Shown piece after piece: positions 19,696 to 30,754 of a DNA stretch of 64,000 bases. The position numbers and the translations under genes are program-made. The stretch lies in NCBI GenBank assembly GCA_951799405.1, contig OX637343.1, positions 16,904,524 through 16,968,523 of the forward strand. The letters run 5' to 3'. Under the pieces are notes generated by a model. The model had not been told where the DNA came from. It saw only the letters and a program-made list of their open reading frames with translations, and made no database searches. Position 1 is the first letter of the stretch. Every line of letters begins with the position of its first letter. This stretch comes from Agapetus fuscipes (Eukaryota; Arthropoda; Insecta; Trichoptera; Glossosomatidae).

Positions 19696-20865
19696 ATTTA
19701 TTTTATTTATTTATTTATTTATTTATTTATTAACGGCACTTAGTGCCTTTTACATGAAATGGTTACATAGTTTAAAAAATAACACAAATACATAAAAATA
19801 CCAAAAAGATGTAAAGTATATGAAAGTAAAATGAAACAAATAAACACAATAACAAAAACTATATAAAAATAAGAATAAAAATCAAAGTTACTATCTAGAG
19901 AAAAAATATAAATCAAAAAATATAAATAAAAAATCAAATGAAATATACAAGCAACAGAAATAAAAACACTATGCATCCAAAAAGTACCTCAACAGAGCAG
20001 CTCTATACCTATCAAAGTTATTGTTGGGTGGGTCAAAGTCCAGTGTACAGGTATTACCACTACGTTGAAGGCGATTTATGCAACTGTTATAATGTGCATT
20101 TGTATTGGAAGCTACAGGGCGATAAGGAACTATCTGACGAGATCCCTGTCGCGGAACAAAAAAATTAATAGTTTCAAGCAACAACGGGCAATCTATTAGA
20201 CCATTCTTAATTTTATAGAGTGTGAGTAAATCAATAATTTTTCTCCTATTAGACAAACTAGATAAATTAAGTAAGGAGTTAAGGAAGATGGGGTCAAAAT
20301 TAGCAATAGGAATATTTAGTTTAAAATTAACGATTTTTAAAAATTTAGTATGAACTTTTTCAATATTGTCAATATGGACCGAGAAGTGAGGAGACCAGAT
20401 GGTAGAACAGTATTCTAAAACGCTACGGACCAGTGAAGTATAAAGAATTTTTATTGTTTGTAAATCACGGAAATCTTTGGTAATTCGGAAAACAAAGCCA
20501 AGCATTTTCATACTTTTAGCGCGGATATCGTTAATGTGGGCGACAAATGAGAGTTTATGATCAAACAGAACCCCCAAGTCAGAGATGACTAAAACATTAT
20601 TTAATAAGTTATGATTAATAACATAATCTTTAATCAATGGGTTTTTTATTCTATAAAAACGCATCACTTGACATTTGGATATATTAAGATAAAGATGATT
20701 AAGTGAACACCAGTTATTTAATCTATCAAGTGTCGATTGTAGTTTAATACAATCGTTGATTGAGTCGATCACACGAAAAATTTTAATGTCATCCGCAAAC
20801 AAAAGTACATTACAGTCCTGGACAACATTAACAATATCGTCAATGAATAATAAAAATTTTTTTAT
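19696..20865 (-). pseudogene. 5'-truncated non-LTR LINE with TAAA tail
   Basis: On the minus strand the frame (to 19969) contains LLFADDIKIFR (catalytic FADD), LNHLYLNISKCQVMRF, DLGVLFDHKLSFVAHI, LYTSLVRSVLEYCSTIWSP and a C-terminus ending ALLRYFLDA. It starts within the RT palm, so fingers and endonuclease are missing. The first ~14 residues of the open frame (NFHSVNTQTI) are not LINE: they come from a PLE-1 end. The 3' region is AT-rich, has a GGCACTAAGTGCC palindrome at about 19735-19748, and closes with eight TAAA-type units (19696-19731). I place it among Jockey/R1-like elements without a firm clade. The frame is otherwise unbroken. Confidence 0.82.
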
Positions 20866-22211
20866 GGTTTGTGTATTAACACTGTGAAAATTCATGTTTT
20901 TTTGATTGTTATATAAATAAATAACACCTTATTAACTTTAAAACACTGTTTATATTTCACAAAATTATCATAAATTTAAAAAATTAAATTTAGATTAACT
21001 ACTAACGTTTTCGACCAATATGGTCATCCTCAGGTAGTAAATTTTTATCAGAGTTTAAAATAGTCAATATATGAGTCAAATAGGTAAAATTAATTTAATT
21101 AATAAATAAGAATGTAAAAAAGTCCAAAAATAAAATAAGTAATACATTAGGATAAATTATTGAAATAAGAGCTATTTTTTGAAAACAAAAAATCATACAA
21201 AATAAAAGAATATAAAAATAAAACATTTCAAGCACACAATAAAAATCATACGATAGATAACAGCCATGGATATAATTAGAAAGAAGAAGAAGATAGTTCA
21301 CCTGTCAAAAACTATATGTTAAAAGGGTTTAAAGAGAATTAAAATAAATACAATTAGACAAACAAAAAAGCAAGAGAACTAAAATGTATGTGGAGACATA
21401 AGTAAAGGAGAGACGGGAGGGATCTGGATGTTAACTGCTACACTTTTGTGTCTGTTTATTTGAAGAGCTTCAAAAACCTTCAGACGCCTGCCATCACACT
21501 CCGAGTGCAAAACCACCGTATTGTCAATGTTAAATGAATGATTATTTTCTATACAATGGTCAGCCATTTCAGAATGCGCTGACAGGCCCCTGAACGCTCT
21601 GACATGTTCCTTCAATCTTGTTTCAATCGACCTACCCGTCTCTCCTATGTAGACGGACTGGCAATCATTACAACTAAGCTTATAAACTCCGCTCCTGTCA
21701 AATTTGTTTGGTTTATCCTTATTGTTAAATATTAATTTGTCCAAATTATTGTTTGTATAGTATGCACTTCTTACTTTATGTTTTAGATTATTATTTAGTT
21801 TGTAGGTTATATTTCCCAGAAAAAGTATTCTCCTGAAATTATCACTTTGTAAGTCTTTAATCCTAGGATAAATATATTGGTTATACATAACATTATTTTG
21901 TTTTTTATTTAATAAATTTAGAATATGTTTTTCAGAATATCCATTATTAGCTGCTATGTTTTTTATCAAATTCAATTCATTCTCAAACTTATCTCTTTTT
22001 AGTGGAATGCTTATTAGTCTATGTAGCATACTATGAAAAACTGCCATCTTATGCGCCAATGGATGATTAGAGGACGCATGAATGATGGCATCCGTATATG
22101 TCGGTTTTCGAAATATATCAAACTCTATTTTATTATTGCTGATACTCAACGTAAGGTCTAGGTAATTAAGGTTATTGTTAATTGGAAATTCTAATGTGAA
22201 TTTTAGATTGG
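20862..22211 (-). mobile_element. Penelope-like element PLE-1, cut by the gap
   Basis: The coding part (22211 to 21379, minus strand) begins within the reverse transcriptase: YLDLTLSISNNKIEFDIFRK, PTYTDAIIHASSNHPLAHK, HRLISIPL, KHILNLLNK, then a linker. Then comes a GIY-YIG nuclease: GVYKLSCNDCQSVYIGETGR, with the catalytic Arg at that position and RLKEH after it. RT followed by GIY-YIG defines endonuclease-bearing Penelope-like elements. Residues before the gap-spanning run of X in this frame are flanking sequence, not protein. About 515 bases of 3' untranslated sequence follow, with a hammerhead motif at 20997-21039 and the family's end words (CACAGTGTTAATACACAAAC in reverse complement) up to 20862. 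The 5' half is in or beyond the gap. Confidence 0.85.
20997..21039 (-). ncRNA. Hammerhead ribozyme motif in PLE-1
   Basis: Minus strand: helix I UACUAC, core CUGAGGA (position 7 is free in the CUGANGA core), a one-base U, helix II GACC/GGUC with an AUAUU loop, GAA, palindromic helix III AACGUU, then A and GUAGU closing helix I (5 pairs). Self-cleavage would fall after the A. It lies in the 3' region of the Penelope-like element. The extra U before helix II differs from the textbook form. Confidence 0.7.
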
Positions 22212-22411
22212 NNNNNNNNNNNNNNNNNNNNNNNNNNNNNNNNNNNNNNNNNNNNNNNNNNNNNNNNNNNNNNNNNNNNNNNNNNNNNNNNNNNNNNNNN
22301 NNNNNNNNNNNNNNNNNNNNNNNNNNNNNNNNNNNNNNNNNNNNNNNNNNNNNNNNNNNNNNNNNNNNNNNNNNNNNNNNNNNNNNNNNNNNNNNNNNNN
22401 NNNNNNNNNNN
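22212..22411. other. Assembly gap (200 N)
   Basis: An exact run of 200 N is a conventional size for a gap of unknown length. The open frames drawn through it are meaningless on one side. Confidence 0.98.
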
Positions 22412-22480
22412 TTTCGAATATATATAGCAGAATCATGCTTAGAGACAGGTTGACAGGAAATGAGGCTCCTTGTTACATAC
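22412..22480 (+). repeat. Dispersed repeat fragment (copy at 16738-16805)
   Basis: TTTCGAATATATATAGCAGA and GACAGGAAATGAGG match the earlier copy. It is cut on its left by the gap. Confidence 0.55.
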
Positions 22481-22513
22481 ATAATTAAATCATATTCTTT
22501 CATAATCTGGCAG

Positions 22514-22775
22514 TTTTCTCCCCCAGATCTTGTTTGCCGTGTAGACCAATTTTGTCAAATATGACTTTTTAATGCAGTTGTCTTAAGAATAAAATTCTAC
22601 ACAATCTGAGATAAGAAAAAACGTAAAACTCGATAATGTGAGAGTGGTTTTAAATATTTTTTTAATCAATTTTCTATTTTGATAAGACACATTGGTCCAG
22701 TACACATGCAAACATTGCACATGTAAAATTAGCTTATGGTCTATACGGCAAACAAGAATTAAAACAGCGAGTTGT
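22514..22775. mobile_element. MITE-C, complete copy
   Basis: The left end is CCCCCAGATCTTGTTTGCCG, the right end ATACGGCAAACAAGAATT followed by AAAACAGCG. This is the intact version of the copy at 17545-17775. Confidence 0.8.
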
Positions 22776-23499
22776 TCCATGACTAATAGCTTGGTATGAG
22801 GATAACCCCCATGCTGTAAATATTTCCAATACAACAATAAACTTTTAAAATTTATAAATTTAAGGAGTTATCGTGATAATTTACTAACTTTTTTGGATCC
22901 TCTCGACCTGACTAAAAACAACATATAAATATTGAAAACCACCCAATATCATACATACGTTCACGAGCGATGCGGTTACCGACGAACGTCATTTCGTTTT
23001 TATTATATGGATAAGTTTGTCAATATTGTAACGAGCTATGCAAATCTATTATGTCTTTTTGTCTCTTAAATTGCAAAAAGCTTAAATCCGGCACTACGTC
23101 AGATTAATAGTTTTGTTGTGACTTAGTTTACAGAAGCGATAAGTATTAATTAATGCCTTGGATACACTAATCATAGAGCTCTGGCCGGGGCCCCGATTAG
23201 GCCTGGGGGCCTTCTCGATATCCGGCACTGGCTCAATACATATTTGTACTAAACCAGACAATTAATAATCCAGCGATGATAGCAATAAACATCCACACAA
23301 TAGAAGCTGTGTGTAATAATTTCTTTGAGCGAATCACCGAAATGTGTGTTAGCATCTTTGTTTGTTAATTAATTTTGATTGTTAGATAATTGTTAACTTG
23401 TAATCTGAAATGATATGGGTATCATTTATTAATCAGAACATATTATGTAGGATTCGAGTACAGATGTACGCGGATCGAATTGAATTAAGATTTCAAAAG

Positions 23500-23628
23500 G
23501 TCGACGCATCCAGAGTCTTAATAAAAGAAGAGCCTGTATGAAAAAGGTTATGACTCTGGAGGAAATTAAAGAAGTATGTAAGGACAGAAAGAAATGGCGG
23601 TTGATCTGTAATGTTGGCGGCTAGGGTT
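23500..23628 (+). pseudogene. LINE-A C-terminal coding end
   Basis: It reads IQSLNKRRACMKKVMTLEEI-like codons and KEVCKDRKKWRLICNVGG before a TAG. The 3' end block follows at 23712. Confidence 0.75.
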
Positions 23629-23711
23629 TGTTAAATTGGAATTGGTTTTCTGTTTAGTTTTGATGATATTATGATTTATTGATTTATAAAATGTAATTTG
23701 ACGTGTATATT

Positions 23712-23958
23712 CCTTGACTTATAGGTTGGTATGTGGCTGACCATCCATGCTGTAAAAATGGTTCACTTTGCAAATGTCACCCCTGTTTCAGGGAAGGTTG
23801 GCAAGAGTTACAGGGTGTATGTCCATTTGAGATTTAGTTTTTATGTTGTAGGTTCACATGAGGCATGTGCAAGCGCGAACTTGTACGTGTCTGGTTGTGG
23901 GAATGTATGTAATGTGAATTTCAATGTAACATATCTTTGCAACTTAGATTAGATTAGA
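23712..23958 (+). mobile_element. LINE-A 3' end, full, ATTAG tail
   Basis: It is complete from CTTATAGGTTGGTATGTGGC to AACTTAGATTAGATTAGATT. It shows the end that is missing from the homologous copy at 19505-19695. Confidence 0.85.
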
Positions 23959-23959
23959 T

Positions 23960-24240
23960 TATGTATGATTCAAGTACAGATGTACGCGGCTTAAATTGAA
24001 TTCAGATTGCAAAAGGTCGATGTATGACTTTACGACCTTGAAACTTTTGAAATAGATGGGTATTATTTCAAATGAATAATGCAAAAATAAAAACAAAGTT
24101 TTTCTTCACGAGTTGGTTTTGTATCTCGGGCGCATTTGGTGTGGCATCACACCGTTATCAAGAAAATAATCAAGAGAAATTCAATACGAATCTGAAATGA
24201 TGATTTATCATTTCAGACAGAATGGAAGATAGATTAGAGT
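23960..24240. other. Unassigned sequence with a weak duplication
   Basis: ATTCAAGTACAGATGTACGCGG and AGATT...CAAAAGGTCGA here echo 23450-23510 (GATTCGAGTACAGATGTACG), so the segment near the duplicated LINE-A copy is repeated once more at its right edge. Confidence 0.5.
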
Positions 24241-24249
24241 TAAAAAAAA

Positions 24250-24578
24250 AACACAACTCTGCTAATCTTCACACGAAGTGCAACTTCTTGTCGCATTATT
24301 TTTTAATAAGTCACATGCGGCAAGTGGAACCTATTTCTTTTTACAGATAACGGGGTCGGCCTTACGCCAATCCTTTGAATTGAAGTGTGAGTTTTCTAGC
24401 TCCCAAGAAATTGGTACCTACTCATTTTTTGTGAGGGCTGAGTAAACCTTGCTAGTATTTTATTATAAGTAATAAAGAAGCACAGGAAATAATTTCTGAC
24501 ACCCTCAGTGGGATACAAACCCGAGCTTTCGATATGGAATCCGAGAACTCTACTAAGTGAGCTATCGACCGGACTAAT
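24250..24578 (-). mobile_element. SINE-1, diverged
   Basis: It runs from CACACGAAGTGCAACTTCTT to a decayed head (CAAACCCGAGC, TGAGCTATCGACCGGAC). It carries more substitutions than most copies, including ATTTTTTAATAAG in place of the usual CCCCGAAGGG. Confidence 0.8.
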
Positions 24579-24647
24579 AGCGTCATAAAATCAAAGTTGA
24601 TAAAATTTTCTAACTTAAGGAAAAAATCCTAGACAGTAGTCTTTAAT

Positions 24648-25400
24648 AATAATAATAAACTAGGTTTATACGCGCTTTTTTTTTTACATCACTACAAAGG
24701 CGCATGTGGGCTCTATCAGGAAAACAGGAATGCTTTGAGCATCTTCCTGAAGGCTGTCTCATCTTCCTGGACTCTCAGCCTCTCTGGGAGAGCATTCCAT
24801 GCCGCTGGTCCGGCAACACGGAAAGAGCGGTTCCCGAAGACTGTGCATGACTGTCTTTTCGGTAGAACAGACTGGCACATGACCCAGCCGACCTCAGAGT
24901 AGCTCCCCTTTCATTTCTGTACCTTAGAGCATAAACAACGGAAGTCCACTTTTTTGCGTTTTTGAGTTAATGATGCATAATTAGCTGTTCTATAAGTGGT
25001 AAAAATATTGGAGTCCTCGGACTCATAGTTACTGAGATATCAAGTGTAATAAATATGGGATGCACATAAAAGTGCGAGCATGAACCACGGAAGTTCCACA
25101 TACGTTGTTCACATTATTTCACAATAAATAAATATTGATAAAAGAAGATAAACAGTTTTTACAGATCAAAAATATCTCGTCTAGTTTAGAAGTTATGATG
25201 GTTTAAAAAAGTGCACATTTTCACTAAAACTCGTCTCCTGCACATTTTACTAAATGTGACTACCGTTGTTTATGCTCTAAGGTACAGATTTAAAGAAGCT
25301 GTCCTCGTGAGTTCCACCAGATAGTCAGGAGCCAGCCCATGAAGAGTCTTAAAGACCATCAAGCAAAGCTTGTAGTCTATTCAATTCTTTGCCTCTGATG
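24648..25400 (-). pseudogene. L2/CR1-like LINE end interrupted by a MITE
   Basis: Removing the MITE at 24922-25282, the minus strand reads DYKLCLMVFKTLHGLAPDYL, VELTRTASLNL, RNERGATLRSAGSCASLF, then after a small deletion PKRQSCTVFGNRSFRVAGP and AAWNALPERL to KAFLFS and TGA. The 3' end has GCGCCTTTGTAGTGATGT and closes in an ATT-type tail (AATAATAATAATAA on the plus strand at 24648). It belongs to the same family as 10883-11148 and extends it by about 35 residues. Confidence 0.85.
24922..25282. mobile_element. 361 bp TA-flanked MITE
   Basis: The ends are CCTTAGAGCATAAACAACGG and its reverse complement CCGTTGTTTATGCTCTAAGG (20 of 20). TA flanks both sides (24920-24921 and 25283-25284), as for Tc1/mariner-type insertions. 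It interrupts a LINE coding frame that resumes on the other side, which fixes the borders. There is no coding capacity. Confidence 0.88.
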
Positions 25401-25801
25401 ACTGAAATTAACAAATTTTCGTCAAATTCCCTTCCATTACTCGTGGAGTATTTTGAATTTAATTTGTCTTTGCAAACATGATCAGTATTTCTTATTTAAA
25501 AAAAAAAAAACAAATAAACAAATTTGCGATTCTAGATTGTAGGTATGTACGTCAGAGTTTCAATTTATTTTAAAGACGGGAACGTCAATCCCATTAAGGC
25601 TCATAAAAAATGTACGAGGAAAAAAAAACACATCGACGATTAAAAGGAAGTTGGGCATAAGCGACGTTTTGGTCAAAATGTGTTATGAATGCTTTTCTTC
25701 TTAAAATTTTCCGTTCTTTCTAATGCGCTAACTCCCATAGCTCTACGATGATTTTTTGTTTTTGTTTATGCCCAAGCAAACAACTGCGTTTCCGAAGTAT
25801 A

Positions 25802-28348
25802 TTTTTTTTTTAAGAAATGACATGTGGGTGTGACCAATAGAACTTACAAGGAAATTCACGGAGGTATGGGATATGGCTCACTTAATGCACAGGGGGAGGA
25901 TATACTAAACTTTGCCTTTTTGCATAACATAGCCATTGTAAATACATTCTTTAAAAAGAAAGTGGAACACCTTATAAAATACAAGTCATCAAACAACTCC
26001 TCACAAATTGTTTTTATTTTTGCAAACAGAGCTTTACTAAAGCATTTTAAGGATTGCAAGGTGATCCCTAGAGAAGCTCTGACTTTACAACATCGACTTG
26101 TCTTAGCAGTGTTTCAACTGCCTAAAAAGTTGAAAATAAGTGTTGACAGAATGCCCAGAGTTAAATGGAAAGAGCTAAAGGGCCCAAAAGGAGCCCATTT
26201 GACACAAGCATTGACAAAATACCTCCAATCTGACTTAAATAGAACGATAAATGCTAATGATATGTGGTCAGACTTTGAAAAAATTTGCATGCAGGAAGCC
26301 ATTAGCAACCTAGGTGTAGCTAAGGGAGGTGTCAGCACTAAGAAAGACACTGAGTGGTGGAACGATGATGTGAAGGAGGAAATAGGTCTAAAGAAAAAAC
26401 TGTTTAAAAAGTGGCAGTCAACCAAACTAGAAGCTGACCTCACGAATTATAAAGCTCAAAAGATACTAGCAAAACGAAAGGTAGCTCAAGCTAGGGCAGA
26501 ACTTAATAGAATTTTCTACGAAGACCTTGAGAATGCTAAATGCGACAACGAAATTCATAAAATTGCTAGAAAGCGGCACCAGGCTACGAGAGACATTGCT
26601 ATAAATAAGTATATTAAAGACTCAACTGGAAGACTTCTTACTTCAAATGGTGACATAAATGCTAGATGGAATGAATACTACAAAAAACTTCTGAATGAAG
26701 AATTTCCTAGCAACCCAAAACCAGACGAATTACCAACAATGGGTCCCATCCCAGAGGTGACAAGAGAAGAGGTGAAATTGGCTATAGCAAAGATGAAAAA
26801 CAACAAAGCGGTGGGCCCGGATGCAGTCCCAGTTGAGATCTGGAAAAGAACTGGTGACATTGGAATCACTTGGCTTACTTTGTTGTTTAACAATATTGTC
26901 AACTCTGGCCAGATTCCAGAGTCATGGCGTCATAGCTACCTCACTCCCTTCTACAAAAACAAAGGGAATGCAAGCGACTGCGGGAACTATCGCGGAATAA
27001 AACTGACTTCACACACCCTGAAGGTATGGGAAAGGATTATAAATGAGCGCCTCCAAAGACTCTCCTCCTTAACTGAAAACCAATTTGGATTCACGGGCGG
27101 CAAATCTACTACAGATGCTATTCAAGCCATAAAGATAGTAATGGAGAAGTATAGAGCATATCGTAACAACCTTTATCTACTTTTCATCGATTTGGAGAAG
27201 GCCTTTGATCGTGTCCCACGCAGGCTGGTGTGGCAGGCGGCGAGATCCCAGGGCATCCCGGAATACAATATTCAACTGCTTCAGGATATGTACTGCCAAA
27301 TTACTACAAGAATAAAAAGCCCCGCAGGTATTAGCGAACCATTCGCAGTGGAGGTAAGAGTCCATCAGGGCTCAGCCCTGAGTCCTTTCTTGTTTAATAT
27401 GGTTATGGACTACCTTAACAGGAACATTCAACAGTCTATACCGTGGTGCATCCTCTACGCGGATGACATAGCTCTGATTGCGGATTCGGCAGAACAATTA
27501 CAGGCAAGATTGAACAAATGGGTGGATGCCTTGGAGCGCAATGGACTACGCATCAGCAGAAGCAAGACGGAGTACATGGAGTGTGACTATGAGGGCATCG
27601 CTACAAACCCGACACATGGAAGTGTTATCTCCATTGAGGGTACTCCAGTTCCCAAGGTGTCTAATTTCAAATACCTCGGGTCGGTCCTTACTGTAGACGC
27701 CAACGTAGACACAGATGTGAAACACAGGATAAACACTGCCTGACTCAAGTGGAGATCTCTGTCAGGTGTCTTGTGTGACCAAAGGATCCCTATCAAGACT
27801 AAGGGCAAGGTCTACAAGACGGCAGTAAGGCCCGCCATGCTATATGGAGCAGAAAGCTGGACTTGCAAAAACGTCCATGAACGACAAGTCCATGCTGCCG
27901 AGATGAAAATGCTGAGGTGGGCTGGAGGCGTCACTAGGCTAGACCACATAAGGAACGAATACGTTAAGGGTAGCTTTAAGGTTGCCCCAATAACAGACAG
28001 GATAAGAGAATCCCAATTCCGGTGGTTCGGCCATGTGATGCGAAGAGACAATGAACACATTGTCCAAAAAGCCCTCAGCATTCCCACAGGACCAAGAGGC
28101 AGAGGCCGCCCAATGGCAACATGGCGGGCCAATATTGAAAAAGAAATGCAAAAGGGAAACCTGACAGAGGAGATGAGCCAGGATAGAAAAGTTTGGCGTC
28201 TTCGAACAAGGAGGGCCGACCCCAAATGATGGGATAAGGCAAAGAGAAAGAAGAAGAAGAAGAGATAATAAATCCTTTGCGGGAGACTCCCTAGATTCTA
28301 GAGACTCTAGGAGTCTATGACACTTGTTGAAGTGCCGCAGAGGTATTA
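25802..28348 (-). mobile_element. SINE-2 type ii 3' end, split by the RTE LINE
   Basis: The left part is 25802-25818 (T run then TTAAGAAAT); the right part is 28270-28348 (AAATCCTTTGCGGGAGACTC to GTGCCGCAGAGG). AAAT is repeated on both sides of the LINE. Only the type ii tail exists, so the SINE was 5'-truncated when it inserted in MITE-D. Confidence 0.85.
25819..28269 (+). pseudogene. RTE-clade LINE, 5'-truncated, one nonsense codon
   Basis: One frame runs through the whole element. It starts inside the apurinic endonuclease domain (GYGSLNAQGE, then SSQIVFIFANR where related proteins have SSQIDF). RT motifs follow: MKNNKAVGPDAVPVEIWK, NYRGIKLTSHTLKVWERII, TENQFGFTGGKSTTDAI, LFIDLEKAFDRVPR (catalytic Asp), HQGSALSPFLFN and LYADDIALI (catalytic YADD at 27456-27467). 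The C-terminal part has VRPAMLYGAESWT, FRWFGHVMRRDNE, GPRGRGRPMATWR and ends at 28227-28229. The only break is TGA at 27741-27743, at a place where related elements have Trp. A 40-base 3' end with AAG repeats follows. The flanking AAAT at 25815-25818 and 28270-28273 looks like the target duplication. Near-intact coding points to recent insertion. Confidence 0.9.
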
Positions 28349-28599
28349 CCGACAAGATTTTGACTTTTTTTGTCCTAAAGGCGCTTGTGACATTAAAAAA
28401 AACGTACAACCACATAAATAGGAATGCCAATAAATGCCTTTATTTTTTTTATTTGAGAGATTTTTTGATTTTTACGATATGATAAAAAATAAACAAGTTA
28501 TACTCGTACCATTTTTCCGCAATCTCAAAATTTAAACTGCTCTCCTGAAGAATTTCGTTTTTGTCGCTTATGCCCTATTGCCTTTTAACCGTCGGCATC

Positions 28600-29212
28600 T
28601 TCCTTCTTTGTATCCAACGACAAAATGATATACAAATCGTACAGAACCGAAAACGGAATTCTAGGATTTTTCATGATGTGAGATACATGTATAGAAAATC
28701 AGAAAAAAAATCTCATCATTTACATACATTTATTTTGTTTTTAAAAAAATACTAGATTTCCGTCTTTGATTTTAAGCTTCTCATACAGCCTTCTATGCAC
28801 AAGTAAATTGATATGTACCCAATGTACAAAATTTTACGTTTCAGTAATAATGAGTGAAAGATCAATTGCGCACTAGAGGCGCTTTGTCAGTTTGCATACA
28901 TTTTTCTGTAAAACGCTTTGATCGAGTGTGAATCTAACGTTGTATGCTAAGAGGGAAGAAATGTAACGTATGTTTACAAGGTAGAATTAAATGAAACGAA
29001 GATTGCTTATTTAGGACGGATTTTATCAAGGAGTTTGCAATTTAAATTTATTGTGAAGAAGTTTACAAAATCTTAAGGTTTTTTTTTACTTGAGGATTTC
29101 TGCTGTAAAAAAATATATATACTAGAGGGGCATCAGTTAAATAATGGTTATCGCTACGGACATGTAAATATAAAGTTATGAGCTTGATTTCCAGAAAAAC
29201 TCAACAATTTGA
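28600..29212. other. AT-rich spacer
   Basis: No family member or coding motif was recognised. Confidence 0.45.
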
Positions 29213-29460
29213 AAATTGATCTTCTAAGTTGCATTAACATTCAAAATTCATATAATATGTATGCCCACAAACAGACACTTGTAAATTCGCGCTTACAAAT
29301 GCTGAATGTGGACTCACAAATTGAAAACCAAACCTCAAATGAACATAAACCCGGCAACTTTGGCTGACTTCCCTGAAACATGGATGACATTGGTAAAGTA
29401 AAACATCGTTTATAGTATGGGTTGTCAGCCTCATACCAGCCTATAAGTCAAGGAATAAAA
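29213..29460 (-). mobile_element. LINE-A 3' end
   Basis: It is complete but diverged (AACTTTGGCTGACTTCCC, CATCGTTTATAGTATGGG). It ends at CCAGCCTATAAGTCAAGGAA. Confidence 0.78.
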
Positions 29461-29512
29461 GATCAAATTGAAAAAATAAACAGCTTCTAAAAAAACACCG
29501 GTTTGATCGGTC

Positions 29513-29824
29513 CGTAGCTCAGTGGTAACACTGCGGACTCTGAATGGGAAGGTTGTGGGTTCGAATCCCGGCGGAGCACAAAAAATATACCATATAAATT
29601 TTCAAATTTGCTCTTCGCTGGGTTGAAAAATTCATAAACCTATACCAATTAATGGTCACCAAAGGTCCATCCAGCCTTACAGCAATTGGGTCTTGCTTGA
29701 ATATTGGCGCTTTGTAGCGACGACCAAGCTCGTACACCTCTGCGGCACTACAACAAGTGTCATAGACCCCTAGAGTCTCTAGAATCTAGGGAGTCTCCCG
29801 CACAGGATTTCTTAAAAAAAAAAA
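29513..29824 (+). mobile_element. SINE-2 with type ii (poly-A) 3' end, full
   Basis: It is nearly identical to 16862-17191, starting GGTCCGTAGCTCAGTGGTAA, with GGTTCGAATCCC, CCAAGCTCGTACACCTCTGC and GGATTTCTT before the A run. The high similarity suggests recent spread of type ii. Confidence 0.88.
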
Positions 29825-29950
29825 TGAACATAAGCCCGGCAACTTTAGCCGACCTTTCCTGAAACATGGGTGACATTGGTAAAGTGAACCATTTTTTACA
29901 GTATGGATGGTCAACCTCATACTAACCTATAAGTCAAAGAATAAATGATC
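29825..29950 (-). mobile_element. LINE-A 3' end, partial
   Basis: It keeps the upstream half (GAACATAAGCCCGGCAACTT to AACCTATAAGTCAAAGAATA). The same ~100 bases are in 29330-29470, including the flanking GATC..AATTGAAAAAATAAACA, so this looks like a local duplication with the SINE-2 inserted at the junction. Confidence 0.7.
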
Positions 29951-30469
29951 GAATTGAAAAAATAAACACCTTCTAAAAAAATAACGAAAAATGTACCTGC
30001 TTTCTTTGAAAGTTCTATAACGTATCGATACTTACTTATATTTGAATGAATCATATTTTTCTTTGTACGGACGTGGACCTTTTTTTTGGGGCTGAAATAT
30101 TTAGGCATTTCTTTATCCCCGAGCCTAAGCTATAAAAAAATATGTCAACCGAAAAAAAAGTATATTCATTTTCACACTGTCATATCTGGGGTGGTCCAAA
30201 GTACGTAATAATCTAGGGTTTCGGATACCAATGGGATATATGTATCTTGGGTTCGTATGTGATGTACATATCTTGGATAGGAGTATAAGAATAAGATGGA
30301 TATTATCGTATCCATAATATAGCTGTTTGGACGGACAGATATGTGAATTTGAAACAAAGGAATGTGCAAAAAGCGATAAATCCGCCCCAATGTGATGGAT
30401 CAAAGCCGCGGTAAGTAGAAATTTAGTGCAAAATATTTTGACAAAACCGCGTTAATAATTTGTTGATTT

Positions 30470-30752
30470 TAAAAATGTAATTTGTTGTGTATGTTCCTTG
30501 GCTTATAAGTTGGTATGCGGCTGACCACCCATGCTGTAGAAAATGGTTCACTTTGCCAATGTCACCCCTGTTTCAGGGAAGGTCGGCAAGCGTTGCAGGG
30601 CTTATGTTCATTTGAATTGGGTGTTTTATATTGTAGGTCCACATGCAGCATGTGTAAGCGCGAAATTATGCATGTCTGCTTGTGAGAATGCATTTAATAT
30701 GAATCTCAAATGATACATATCTTTGCAGCTTAGATTTAGATTTTTAGATTTA
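30470..30752 (+). mobile_element. LINE-A 3' end, TTTAGA tail subtype
   Basis: It includes the segment before the block (TTTGTTGTGTATGTTCCTTG) and ends CTTTGCAGCTTAGATTTAGA. This subtype has GCGCGAAATTATGCATGTC. Confidence 0.82.
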
Positions 30753-30754
30753 GC

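Larger units (their letters stand above)
22548..23958 (+). repeat. Segmental duplication, copy 2
   Basis: An uninterrupted version of 17555-19693. Its middle (23000-23060) shows what copy 1 had before the SINE-2 fragment and neighbouring sequence were added. Confidence 0.85.
25633..28595. mobile_element. MITE-D host copy of a three-layer nest
   Basis: The left end is TCGACGATTAAAAGG, then GGGCATAAGCGAC; the right end is GTCGCTTATGCCC, then CCTTTTAACCGTCGG. Between them MITE-D sequence (TTTATGCCCAAGCAAACAAC on the left; GACAAGATTTTGACTTTTT on the right) is split by a SINE-2 fragment that itself contains an RTE LINE. The uninterrupted copy at 46614-47040 confirms what the joined MITE looked like. 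Confidence 0.82.

Noticed and set aside
19969..20895. N-terminal NFHSVNTQTI as part of the LINE protein
   Set aside because: The same sequence is the PLE-1 end at 3260-3286, 36000-36035 and 58380-58419, so the frame only happens to be open across the junction.
22212..22503. Protein sequence running through the gap on the minus strand
   Set aside because: Residues on the far side of the gap come from a different repeat; the frame across N is arbitrary.
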